Position numbers and translations under genes: made by a program
From: Halodesulfovibrio marinisediminis DSM 17456
GTDB taxonomy: Bacteria; Desulfobacterota; Desulfovibrionia; Desulfovibrionales; Desulfovibrionaceae
NCBI RefSeq assembly: GCF_900129975.1
Contig: NZ_FSRG01000004.1
Span: 434,001 to 498,000, forward strand
Direction: 5' to 3'
DNA: 64,000 nucleotides
The notes under the pieces: model-generated
The model's input: the letters and a program-made list of their open reading frames with translations, nothing else
Told to the model about the DNA's origin: nothing
The model's database searches: none
Shown here: in pieces, positions 8,980 through 15,558 of the stretch
How positions within the stretch are numbered: position 1 is the first letter of the stretch
Layout of the letters: each line of letters starts with the position of its first letter

Positions 8980-9561
8980 ATGCAGAGCCTGCAAAAGGTA
9001 TTTGTTCTACTGGGGATGTTGTTAGTACTTTTTGGGTGCGGCTCCCGATATAATCCACAGACAGGTTTGTACTCTGTGTATGGTTCGTCGAAGTTTGCGC
9101 TTCCTCAGGGATATGAAAAGATTGGTGGCCTAGGTGTCAGTGTGCTTCCAAAAACAGCGGAAACTGGTGCTTACCCATATCAAACTTTTAATACGACTGT
9201 TTTTGGAGATGGAGAAGCGTATATTCTTTCACAGACTATGCAGTTGACGAACGAGAGATATTACATTCGTCCATTAGGAGGCATGGGTGTTTCCAAGTGG
9301 GGAAGCAGCTGGCGTATGAATATGTATCAACTTGATCCGAACAATACGAGTGTCGAGTACCGGCGGTATATGGATTATATAAAAGGTACTGGGCATCCAG
9401 TGGCATCCGGGTATAAAATGGAAATGTATGATCGATTGATTGGTCGTAAGTTAATAGCTCGCGTTCTGGTTTTGACTCCGGATGCTGTGAGCGGCAATCC
9501 TGCGGCCCCTCCTGCAAAAGAATTGTATACTCTTGAAAGGGACGATTTTAGGTCACGTTAG
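8980..9561 (+). CDS. Lipoprotein of unknown function, paralog 3 of 3
   Basis: A 193-residue lipoprotein, N-terminus MQSLQKVFVLLGM with lipobox L-F-G-C at about residue 20. Mature sequence runs VYGSSKFALPQGYEKIG, a tyrosine-rich beta-like middle, WGSSWRMNMYQLDPNNT, EYRRYMDYI, KMEMYDRLIGRKLIARVL and LTPDAV, in the same order as the other two paralogs. The conserved Trp-Gly-Ser-x-Trp and Met-Tyr-Asp positions suggest one small beta-rich domain covering the whole mature protein. AGGTGATCA precedes the ATG. Function is unknown. The gene ends at a bidirectional terminator facing a minus-strand gene. Confidence 0.84.
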   Translation: MQSLQKVFVLLGMLLVLFGCGSRYNPQTGLYSVYGSSKFALPQGYEKIGGLGVSVLPKTAETGAYPYQTFNTTVFGDGEAYILSQTMQLTNERYYIRPLGGMGVSKWGSSWRMNMYQLDPNNTSVEYRRYMDYIKGTGHPVASGYKMEMYDRLIGRKLIARVLVLTPDAVSGNPAAPPAKELYTLERDDFRSR

Positions 9562-9610
9562 TAATCCGTTTGTCTGTGATTACGAGCAGTGACTTGGATT
9601 GAAATATAAA

Positions 9611-9645
9611 AAAACATCCAGTCTTAGGACAGGATGTTTTTTTTT
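9611..9645. terminator. Bidirectional terminator after the lipoprotein trio
   Basis: AAAACATCC (9611-9619) pairs with GGATGTTTT (9632-9640), with a run of nine T on the plus strand and a shorter T-run in the other direction. It separates the convergent lipoprotein and 76-residue protein genes. Confidence 0.85.
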
Positions 9646-9672
9646 GTGCGCAGTGGATGCATTAGCTGCGCG

Positions 9673-9697
9673 TAAAAAAGTCGCCTGAAAAGGCGGA
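9673..9697 (-). terminator. Terminator of the small minus-strand gene
   Basis: On the minus strand CCGCCT-TTTC-AGGCGA is followed by CTTTTTT. It lies just beyond the stop at 9707. A second stem, GCGCAG/CTGCGC, sits next to it at 9649-9671. Confidence 0.7.
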
Positions 9698-9706
9698 GCG
9701 GAATAG

Positions 9707-9937
9707 TTAGAGGAATAATCCTTTAACTTGGGAAAAAAATCCGCCGATGCGAGGCGCTTTGACATGTGCTGGGGTAGCATGGGAAATGCTGTCAATAAGC
9801 GTCTCATGTAATTCGTTAAAAGCTTCGTTGATTTGGTCTAACTGAAATTGCAGTTTACGAGCACTTTTTGCCTGATCCTTTGAGAGCTGCTGCATTGTCT
9901 CAAGATGCTGCGCCTGAAGGTGATCCACATTGTACAT
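9707..9937 (-). CDS. Small coiled-coil protein of unknown function
   Basis: A 76-residue protein. Residues about 5-50 look like one long amphipathic helix rich in Gln, Glu, Lys and Leu (coiled-coil), followed by a short Pro/Gly linker and a hydrophobic-basic C-terminus ending GGFFSQVKGLFL that could touch a membrane. The ATG at 9937 has AAGAGAG upstream and a matching terminator lies just after the stop, which supports a real single-gene transcript. I do not recognise a family. Upstream (9938-10231) is noncoding with no clear signal beyond a C-run. Confidence 0.6.
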   Translation of the reverse strand: MYNVDHLQAQHLETMQQLSKDQAKSARKLQFQLDQINEAFNELHETLIDSISHATPAHVKAPRIGGFFSQVKGLFL

Positions 9938-10231
9938 ATTATACTCTCTTACCGATCCCCCCCGGAAACGGCGTGTTGAATCTGAACTCTAAACGATGCT
10001 CTCCCCTATGAACATCAGGGACGCTGCATGTTATCTATCAGACATGGATTATGTCAATTGGATTTGATTTTTTGGGATACATATTACTGTGTTAAAAACA
10101 AGTTACTGCATCCTGACTTTATCACTTTTATGTTGAATAGGTGTTTGTCTAAGCGTGCTCTGGGAAAAGGATGTCAGGGGATATTGTGGAAAGGGTATCA
10201 TGCCTTTGTGAGAATGATTCGTAAAAAGGAT

Positions 10232-10264
10232 AAAAAAAGAGCGGAAGCATGCTTCCGCTCTTTT
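10232..10264 (-). terminator. Terminator of the rpsO-pnp unit
   Basis: A near-perfect palindrome, AAAGAGCGGAAGC facing GCTTCCGCTCTTT, followed on the minus strand by seven T. It begins 15 bp after the pnp stop. Confidence 0.9.
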
Positions 10265-10278
10265 GAATGCTATAGGCT

Positions 10279-12522
10279 CTAGCGACGGCCACCACCACGG
10301 CGATCATCACGACGTCCGCCACCACGACGGTCATCACGACCTCCGCCACGACGATCATCGCGTCCGCCAGGACGGCGCTGAGGGCGAGCAGTAGATTCCG
10401 GAGTCCAAGGTGTACCCTGAGCTTCAAGAAGAACTGCTTTGCGGGAAGCACGAATACGGCCATCGTTAATTTCGATAACCTTAACTTTCATGTCTTCGCC
10501 AAGGGATACGAGGTCTTCTACTTTCTCAACGCGAGCGATGTCGAGCTGGGAAATGTGTACAAGAGCTTCAACGTTAGGAAGAATCTCTACAATCGCACCG
10601 ATTTCGAGGATCTTCTTAACTTTGCCCATGTAATCTTTACCAAGTTCAGCACGCTGGTCGTAGTACTGAACCATTTCACGAGCCTGCTCAAGGGATTCGA
10701 GAGTAGGTGCGAAGATGGTTACCTTACCGCTGTCCTCAATGTCGATGGAAGCATCAGTTGCTGCAGTAATAGCTTTGATGTTTTTACCACCAGGGCCGAT
10801 GATAACACGGATAACATCCGGGTTAACTTCGAGGGTAGCAATCTGCGGTGCGTATTTGGACAGCTCTTCACGGGAAGCAGGAAGTTCTTTTGCCATTTCA
10901 TCGAGAATGTGCAGACGAGCATCACGTGCCTGTTCAAGAGCGCGAACCATAACGTCAGAAGGGATACCGGAGATTTTGATGTCCATCTGAACTGCGGTGA
11001 TGCCTTCAGCAGTACCCGCAATTTTGAAGTCCATATCGCCGAGTGCATCTTCGTCACCGAGAATGTCGGTAAGAACGATGTAGTCGTCGCCTTCTTTGAT
11101 AAGACCCATTGCGATACCAGCAACAGGAGCTTTAACAGGAATACCTGCGTCCATAAGGGACATACAGCCGCCAGTTACAGCTGCCATGGAAGAAGAACCG
11201 TTGGATTCCATGGTTTCAGAAACCACACGAACAGTGAACGGGAAGTCGTCGCTTGAAGGCAGAATAGGGCGCAGAGCTTTTTCAGCAAGTGCACCGTGAC
11301 CGATTTCGCGGCGGGATACACGAACCATTTTAACTTCGCCAACACAGTATGGTGCAAAGTTGTAGTGGAGCATGAAGCGCTTGGTTACGTCACCCATAAG
11401 GGAGTCCATACGCTGCTCATCAGTGGTGGAACCAAGGGTTGTAACAACCATGGACTTGGTTTCGCCACGTGCGAAAATAGAAGAACCGTGTGCACGTGGA
11501 AGTACGCCGGTTTCAACGACGATTGGACGTACTGTTTTTACGTCACGACCGTCGATACGCAGGCCTTCTTTGTGGATACGGGTACGAACGATAGTTTTTT
11601 CAAGAGCGCCGAGAATTTCGCCAACTTCTGCAAGTGGGGATGGATCTTCTTCGTACTGTGGTTCAGCAGAAAGAGTTTCCATAACCTTAACTTTAACAGC
11701 CTTGCGAGCGTGCTTACGTTCCATTTTGTCAGCGACCTGAAGAGCAGCTTTGAGGTCTTCAGTTGCGATTTCTTCAACGCGTGCTTTGAGCTCTTCGTTA
11801 GGTACTGGTGGTACGAATTCGATTTTCTCTTTGCCGCAAAGGTTGCGGAGTTCTTCTTGAACGTCGAAGAGAGGCTCGATTTCTTTGTGACCCCAGTTCA
11901 GAGCATCAGCAATAACAGATTCAGGAACGAAGTTAGCTTCGCCTTCTACCATTACTACAGCGTCACGGGATGCTGCGAAAACGAGGTTCAAGTCTGCGTT
12001 TTCCTGCTCTTTAACAGTCGGGTTCAGAACGAATTCGCCGTTGATACGACAAACGCGTGCACCTGCGATTGGACCGTCAAAAGGAATGGAAGAAATGCTG
12101 AGTGCTGCGGAAGCACCGGTAAGAGCAAGAACGTCAGATTCGTTGAGCTGGTCAGAAGAGATAACGTTAGCAAGAATCTGAACTTCGTCGCGGAACCCTT
12201 TTGGGAACATTGGGCGGATAGGGCGGTCGATTACACGAGCACAAAGTGTTTCACGTTCGGATGGACGACCCATTTCACGGCGGAAGAAGGAACCAGGGAT
12301 ACGGCCTGCTGCGTACATTTTTTCGGTGTATTCAACAGTAAGCGGGAAGAAGCCGAGATCGCGTTCGGTCGGCTGGGTACATGCAGTTACGAGAACTACA
12401 GTGCCACCGCACTGAATCCAGATGGAACCGTCAGCCTGATTAGCAAGGCGACCGGTTTCAAAAGTAATTTCTTTGCCACCAATAGTGGCTGTAAGGCGCT
12501 TCGCGCCAAATTTATTTTCCAT
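10279..12522 (-). CDS. pnp: Polynucleotide phosphorylase
   Basis: 3'-5' phosphorolytic exoribonuclease, trimeric, central to mRNA decay and quality control. The 747 residues show two RNase PH domains (about 1-220 and 310-545) with an alpha-helical linker, then a KH domain with VIIGPGGKNIKAI (about 560-575) and an S1 domain with YMGKVKKILEIGAIVEI (from about 625). The first domain has RREMGRPSERE and RVIDRPIRPMFP; the second has FMLHYNFAPYC and the active-site region MDFKIAGT. The last 40 residues are an unusual Arg/Gly/Asp tail made of repeated RRDDRRGGG units, absent from E. coli PNPase. It lies after rpsO, the usual order, with a folded leader that could serve autoregulation. Confidence 0.97.
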   Translation of the reverse strand: MENKFGAKRLTATIGGKEITFETGRLANQADGSIWIQCGGTVVLVTACTQPTERDLGFFPLTVEYTEKMYAAGRIPGSFFRREMGRPSERETLCARVIDRPIRPMFPKGFRDEVQILANVISSDQLNESDVLALTGASAALSISSIPFDGPIAGARVCRINGEFVLNPTVKEQENADLNLVFAASRDAVVMVEGEANFVPESVIADALNWGHKEIEPLFDVQEELRNLCGKEKIEFVPPVPNEELKARVEEIATEDLKAALQVADKMERKHARKAVKVKVMETLSAEPQYEEDPSPLAEVGEILGALEKTIVRTRIHKEGLRIDGRDVKTVRPIVVETGVLPRAHGSSIFARGETKSMVVTTLGSTTDEQRMDSLMGDVTKRFMLHYNFAPYCVGEVKMVRVSRREIGHGALAEKALRPILPSSDDFPFTVRVVSETMESNGSSSMAAVTGGCMSLMDAGIPVKAPVAGIAMGLIKEGDDYIVLTDILGDEDALGDMDFKIAGTAEGITAVQMDIKISGIPSDVMVRALEQARDARLHILDEMAKELPASREELSKYAPQIATLEVNPDVIRVIIGPGGKNIKAITAATDASIDIEDSGKVTIFAPTLESLEQAREMVQYYDQRAELGKDYMGKVKKILEIGAIVEILPNVEALVHISQLDIARVEKVEDLVSLGEDMKVKVIEINDGRIRASRKAVLLEAQGTPWTPESTARPQRRPGGRDDRRGGGRDDRRGGGRRDDRRGGGRR
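10282..10372 (-). repeat. Coding repeat for the RGG-type tail of PNPase
   Basis: Imperfect tandem repeats of about 24-27 bp encode the Arg-Arg-Asp-Asp-Arg-Arg-Gly-Gly-Gly units of the pnp C-terminus. Such repeats can change copy number between strains by slippage. Confidence 0.7.
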
Positions 12523-12547
12523 TATAAAATCCTCATCGTTTGGCGAA

Positions 12548-12637
12548 GGGGATTCCGGGGAGAGTGCTTTTAACAGGCTATATTAGCCGTTCAACAGACT
12601 CGTTGAGCGGAGAAAAAACCTTCTTCCCGGACCCCCC
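12548..12637 (-). promoter_or_regulatory. Folded pnp leader (three stems), candidate autoregulatory RNA
   Basis: In the 260-nt spacer between rpsO and pnp, the arm at 12548-12561 is almost fully complementary to 12623-12637 (core TCCGGG with flanking G4 and C4). Between them sit a 5-bp stem (12576-12580 with 12584-12588) and a 9-bp stem (12587-12595 with 12602-12610). The two inner stems share two bases, so they compete or stack. In E. coli a long stem in this place is cut by RNase III and PNPase then represses itself; the same logic is inferred here. Confidence 0.55.
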
Positions 12638-12749
12638 TTTCGCGATACTGCGTAGGTATCTCGTAGGAGTTATGCAGGTAAAATTCCTGGTTGTTAAAAG
12701 GAGATGCTACTCCTTCTTGTACTCCTTACGGATACAATAATATATGAGA

Positions 12750-12776
12750 ACAGGGGAATCCATGGGATTCCCCTGT
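12750..12776. terminator. Hairpin after rpsO
   Basis: A perfect 12-bp stem (12750-12761 with 12765-12776, 3-nt loop) starting 8 bp after the rpsO stop. The T-run on the minus strand is poor (TTCTCAT), so it is likely a partial terminator or processing/stability stem between rpsO and pnp. Confidence 0.6.
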
Positions 12777-12784
12777 AAAAATGC

Positions 12785-13054
12785 CTACTTACGGAGGCCA
12801 AGTCTCTTGATGAGGTCACGGTAGCGCTGAATGTCCTTGCTTGCAAGGTACTTCAGAAGCTTACGACGCTGACCAACAAGTTTCAACAGACCAGTACGGG
12901 AATGGTAGTCGTGTTTGTGCTCTTTGAAGTGTTCAGTAAGGTATTTGATACGGGCAGTCAGAAGAGCTACCTGTACTTCTGGAGAACCGGTGTCTCCTTC
13001 TTTCTGAGCAAATTCATTAATAACTGCCTGTTTAGCTTCAGGTGTCATTACCAC
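12785..13054 (-). CDS. rpsO: 30S ribosomal protein S15
   Basis: Primary 16S rRNA-binding protein of the small subunit central domain. The 89-residue product, [12 protein letters not shown] to RLGLRK, has the family length and signatures [34 protein letters not shown] and the C-terminal [12 protein letters not shown]. The GTG start at 13054 was chosen: GGAGG lies 8 bases upstream and the length then equals E. coli S15; longer starts would place the ribosome site inside the gene. It lies between truB and pnp, the standard arrangement. Confidence 0.97.
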   Translation of the reverse strand: MVMTPEAKQAVINEFAQKEGDTGSPEVQVALLTARIKYLTEHFKEHKHDYHSRTGLLKLVGQRRKLLKYLASKDIQRYRDLIKRLGLRK

Positions 13055-13084
13055 AGCGATATCCTCCAAGGATAATAAGGTTGA

Positions 13085-14008
13085 TTAAGATTGCCAAAGG
13101 CCGCGCAAGACGGACCAAACCGGCTGACGTTGCACGATGTTGGTTTCAGCGAGAGCCAGAGGGGTTCTGTCCGAATCCAGAAGCATTGCGTTAATGCCGA
13201 CAGAGAACGGCATCTGTGCAATTTTTTCTGGGTCGTACGGAATCGGGTTGCCGTTTTTGACCAAAGCTACTTCCTCATTATTGAGGATTATCTTAGGCCA
13301 TGTGGGCAAAGCTTGTTCCAAAGGAATAACCTTGGATTCAAGCAGGTCTGGGTTCTCAACCAATTCATCGGGCTCGCAGGCGTTGTCCAGCGAGAACGGA
13401 TGGCTGTATTCCCGGATCAGTTCAGTGAGAACGGCCCCGCACTTTAATCGTATCCCCAAGCTGTGGGCCAGGGACCGAATATACGTACCAGTACTGCAAC
13501 GAACCCGGAACCGAAGAAACGGCAACTCAACCGATAGAGTTGCTGCTTCAGAAATTTTTACGGTTTTTATTTTAACCGGTGTTTCTTTACCCTCTCGAGC
13601 CAGCTTATACAAGGATTTCCCTTTGTGTTTTGCCGCTGAGTAAGCAGGAACCTCCTGCTCGGTAATTTCTAGCCAGTGTGCAACTTCTGCACGCACATCT
13701 TCTTCTGTAATGTGCTGCCAGTCTGCAGTGGCGGTTACCTGACCTTCAGCATCCCATGTATCCGTTGTTTCACCAAGCTTAATGGTGCCGGAATACACTT
13801 TTTCGCCGCCAGTCATCAGGTAGTTGGACAGTTTAGTGCCCTGCCCGAGTAATACGACCAGCAGACCTTGCGCCATAGGATCAAGCGTGCCGGCATGGCC
13901 GATTTTTTTTTGCCCGAGGCGTTTGATCTTGCCGATGCATCCACCGGAAGATGGCCCCTTTGGCTTATTGAGAAGCAGAATACCGTGCTGCTGAGGTACT
14001 TGTGCCAT
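13085..14008 (-). CDS. truB: tRNA pseudouridine(55) synthase
   Basis: Makes the universal pseudouridine at position 55 in the T loop of tRNAs. The 307-residue protein has the N-terminal GILLLNKPKGPSS, the catalytic-Asp motif KIGHAGTLDPMAQGLL (Asp near residue 43), YSGTIKLGETTDTWDAEG and the Arg-containing VRCSTGTYIRSLAHSLG (around 180). A C-terminal extension from about 210 is PUA-like but diverged. Its start lies 6 bp after the nrnA stop, so the two are co-transcribed. Confidence 0.95.
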   Translation of the reverse strand: MAQVPQQHGILLLNKPKGPSSGGCIGKIKRLGQKKIGHAGTLDPMAQGLLVVLLGQGTKLSNYLMTGGEKVYSGTIKLGETTDTWDAEGQVTATADWQHITEEDVRAEVAHWLEITEQEVPAYSAAKHKGKSLYKLAREGKETPVKIKTVKISEAATLSVELPFLRFRVRCSTGTYIRSLAHSLGIRLKCGAVLTELIREYSHPFSLDNACEPDELVENPDLLESKVIPLEQALPTWPKIILNNEEVALVKNGNPIPYDPEKIAQMPFSVGINAMLLDSDRTPLALAETNIVQRQPVWSVLRGLWQS

Positions 14009-14014
14009 GAAAAC

Positions 14015-15001
14015 TTATGCCTCGTTTAATACCAGATTCTGAGCAATAGTGGCAAGCAAGGTTTCTAAAGCTTGATCCAATGAAAGATCAAGGTTTACAC
14101 CAGCGGCATTTTTATGTCCGCCACCACCAAGGCTTGCTGCCATTTTCTGTACATCCACAGCACCGTGAGAACGCAAGCTCGCTTTGGAGCTATGGTCTGT
14201 TTCGCGTACGGTCATTGCCACATCAACATTTTCTATTTTACGCAGATAGTTAATGATAGCTTCAACATCTGAGTATTCAGTACCGGTACGCTCAAAGAGT
14301 GCTTTAGGAAGTGTCAGATATGCTACTTTTCCGTTAAGCGCAATTTCAATATTTGCAAAGAGCTCAGCCCAGAGTTTTATTTTATTCATACTCCAGTTGC
14401 TGTCCAGCTTCTCATGCAAATCGCCTGGTTTTAATCCAGCACGAATAATCTTTGAGGCAATTTCATGTGCACGGGGAGTTGTGTTGTTAAACGTAAAGCG
14501 ACCTGTGTCTGAACTGATTGCAAGGTACAGTCCTTCTCCAAGGAAGCCTTCGTAGCTAATGCCTAACTCATCCACAATATCCGCAACAAGCTCGCCAGTG
14601 GAGCTGGAGCCAATATCAACATGATTGAGATCTCCGAACATAGGGTTATGCAGGTGGTGATCAAGGTTGATTATCGGTGTGTTAGTTCGGGCGATAAAAT
14701 CCATCATGATTTCGCCGGAGCGATGTGCGTCGCCGCAGTCCAGCACAAAGATGCGGTCAGGAGTGCAGCTTGCAAGTTCTTCTGCAGTGGTCAGAACAGT
14801 AACTGGCAGTTCAACCCAATCAAGATAGTCAGGAACGCCTGATTCTAGAAAGATAATTGGTTTCTTATCAAGCTTGATAAGCATCCATGCCATCGCAGCA
14901 ATAGACCCAACAGCATCGCCGTCAGGGTTGACGTGAGCTGTAAGAAGGAATGTTTCGTTGGCGCGAATCGCCTGTGCTATTTGTGATACTACGTTTGGCA
15001 T
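14015..15001 (-). CDS. nrnA: DHH/DHHA1 phosphoesterase, nanoRNase/pAp-phosphatase type
   Basis: Member of the RecJ-like DHH family that degrades 2-5 nt RNA fragments and often dephosphorylates pAp. The 328 residues carry the metal motifs TAHVNPDGDAVGS (about 21-33), FVLDCGD (about 86), the defining LDHHLHN (about 114-120) and SSDTGRFTF, and then the DHHA1 RNA-binding signature GGGGHKNAAG near the C-terminus (about 293-302). It sits upstream of truB, as in many bacteria where this gene lies in the nusA-infB cluster. Confidence 0.92.
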   Translation of the reverse strand: MPNVVSQIAQAIRANETFLLTAHVNPDGDAVGSIAAMAWMLIKLDKKPIIFLESGVPDYLDWVELPVTVLTTAEELASCTPDRIFVLDCGDAHRSGEIMMDFIARTNTPIINLDHHLHNPMFGDLNHVDIGSSSTGELVADIVDELGISYEGFLGEGLYLAISSDTGRFTFNNTTPRAHEIASKIIRAGLKPGDLHEKLDSNWSMNKIKLWAELFANIEIALNGKVAYLTLPKALFERTGTEYSDVEAIINYLRKIENVDVAMTVRETDHSSKASLRSHGAVDVQKMAASLGGGGHKNAAGVNLDLSLDQALETLLATIAQNLVLNEA

Positions 15002-15092
15002 TGTTTATTTCTTTCTGTTGTTCTGTCAGACTCTTGTCTGAAATCTGTGGTTACTTGGAGTTGGATGATAAAAGGAAGGAAGAGACTTCCTT

Positions 15093-15383
15093 TTACTCAA
15101 CGCCAAAAAACTCCATGTCGCTGTATGTCATCTCTTCATGGCACACAGCTTCCATCATGTTCAGGCATTTTGTGAGTCTGCTTTGCAGGTGCTTTTCGCT
15201 ATTGCTTACGCTCACAATACTGAGTGCCAGCGTTGACATAGAGTTTTCTGAGCCAACTTCAGCAATGGAAACATTAAATTTGTTACGGACTTTTATCTTC
15301 AGGCTGTTGGCAATACGTCGCTTGTCTTTAAGCGATTCATTGCCGTGCAGGGCGTATTCAACCCGTAGTACTCCGATAATCAT
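15093..15383 (-). CDS. DUF503 / YlxP-like protein
   Basis: A 96-residue protein of the DUF503 family, which is almost always encoded next to infB and rbfA; its biochemical role is not settled, though a link to ribosome assembly is presumed. Typical features are MIIGVLRVEYALHGNESLKDKRR at the start and a beta-alpha-beta layout. The spacer to infB (175 bp) contains a strong terminator, so this gene and the nrnA-truB genes after it probably have their own promoter. No rbfA gene lies beside it, which is unusual for this neighbourhood. Confidence 0.9.
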   Translation of the reverse strand: MIIGVLRVEYALHGNESLKDKRRIANSLKIKVRNKFNVSIAEVGSENSMSTLALSIVSVSNSEKHLQSRLTKCLNMMEAVCHEEMTYSDMEFFGVE

Positions 15384-15498
15384 AACAGCACCGAAATCTG
15401 GTTAGTATGTTTCTTGTTTCCTTGAGCCATAATAATTGGTGGCAAGGATAGGTGTACTTCTTAATGGAAGAAGACAACGTCTTGTTATTAAGAGTACT

Positions 15499-15546
15499 AA
15501 AAAAACATAAAATCGCGGAACCGGACGGACATCCGGTTCCGCGATT
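15499..15546 (-). terminator. Strong terminator after infB
   Basis: A perfect 14-bp stem (AATCGCGGAACCGG with its complement, 8-nt loop) followed on the minus strand by TTTATGTTTTTTT. It lies 13 bp after the infB stop and splits the translation cluster into two transcripts. Confidence 0.92.
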
Positions 15547-15558
15547 GGCATTTATTAC

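Noticed and set aside
10028-10282. 84-codon plus-strand frame next to pnp
   Set aside because: It ends inside the pnp terminator and overlaps the 3' end of pnp, with no ribosome site.
11296-12573. Plus-strand open frame of about 425 codons opposite pnp
   Set aside because: Antisense shadow with biased composition; pnp on the other strand is certain.
12785-13069. Longer start of rpsO at 13069 (TTG)
   Set aside because: It would place the GGAGG ribosome site inside the gene and exceed the family length; the GTG at 13054 gives 89 residues.
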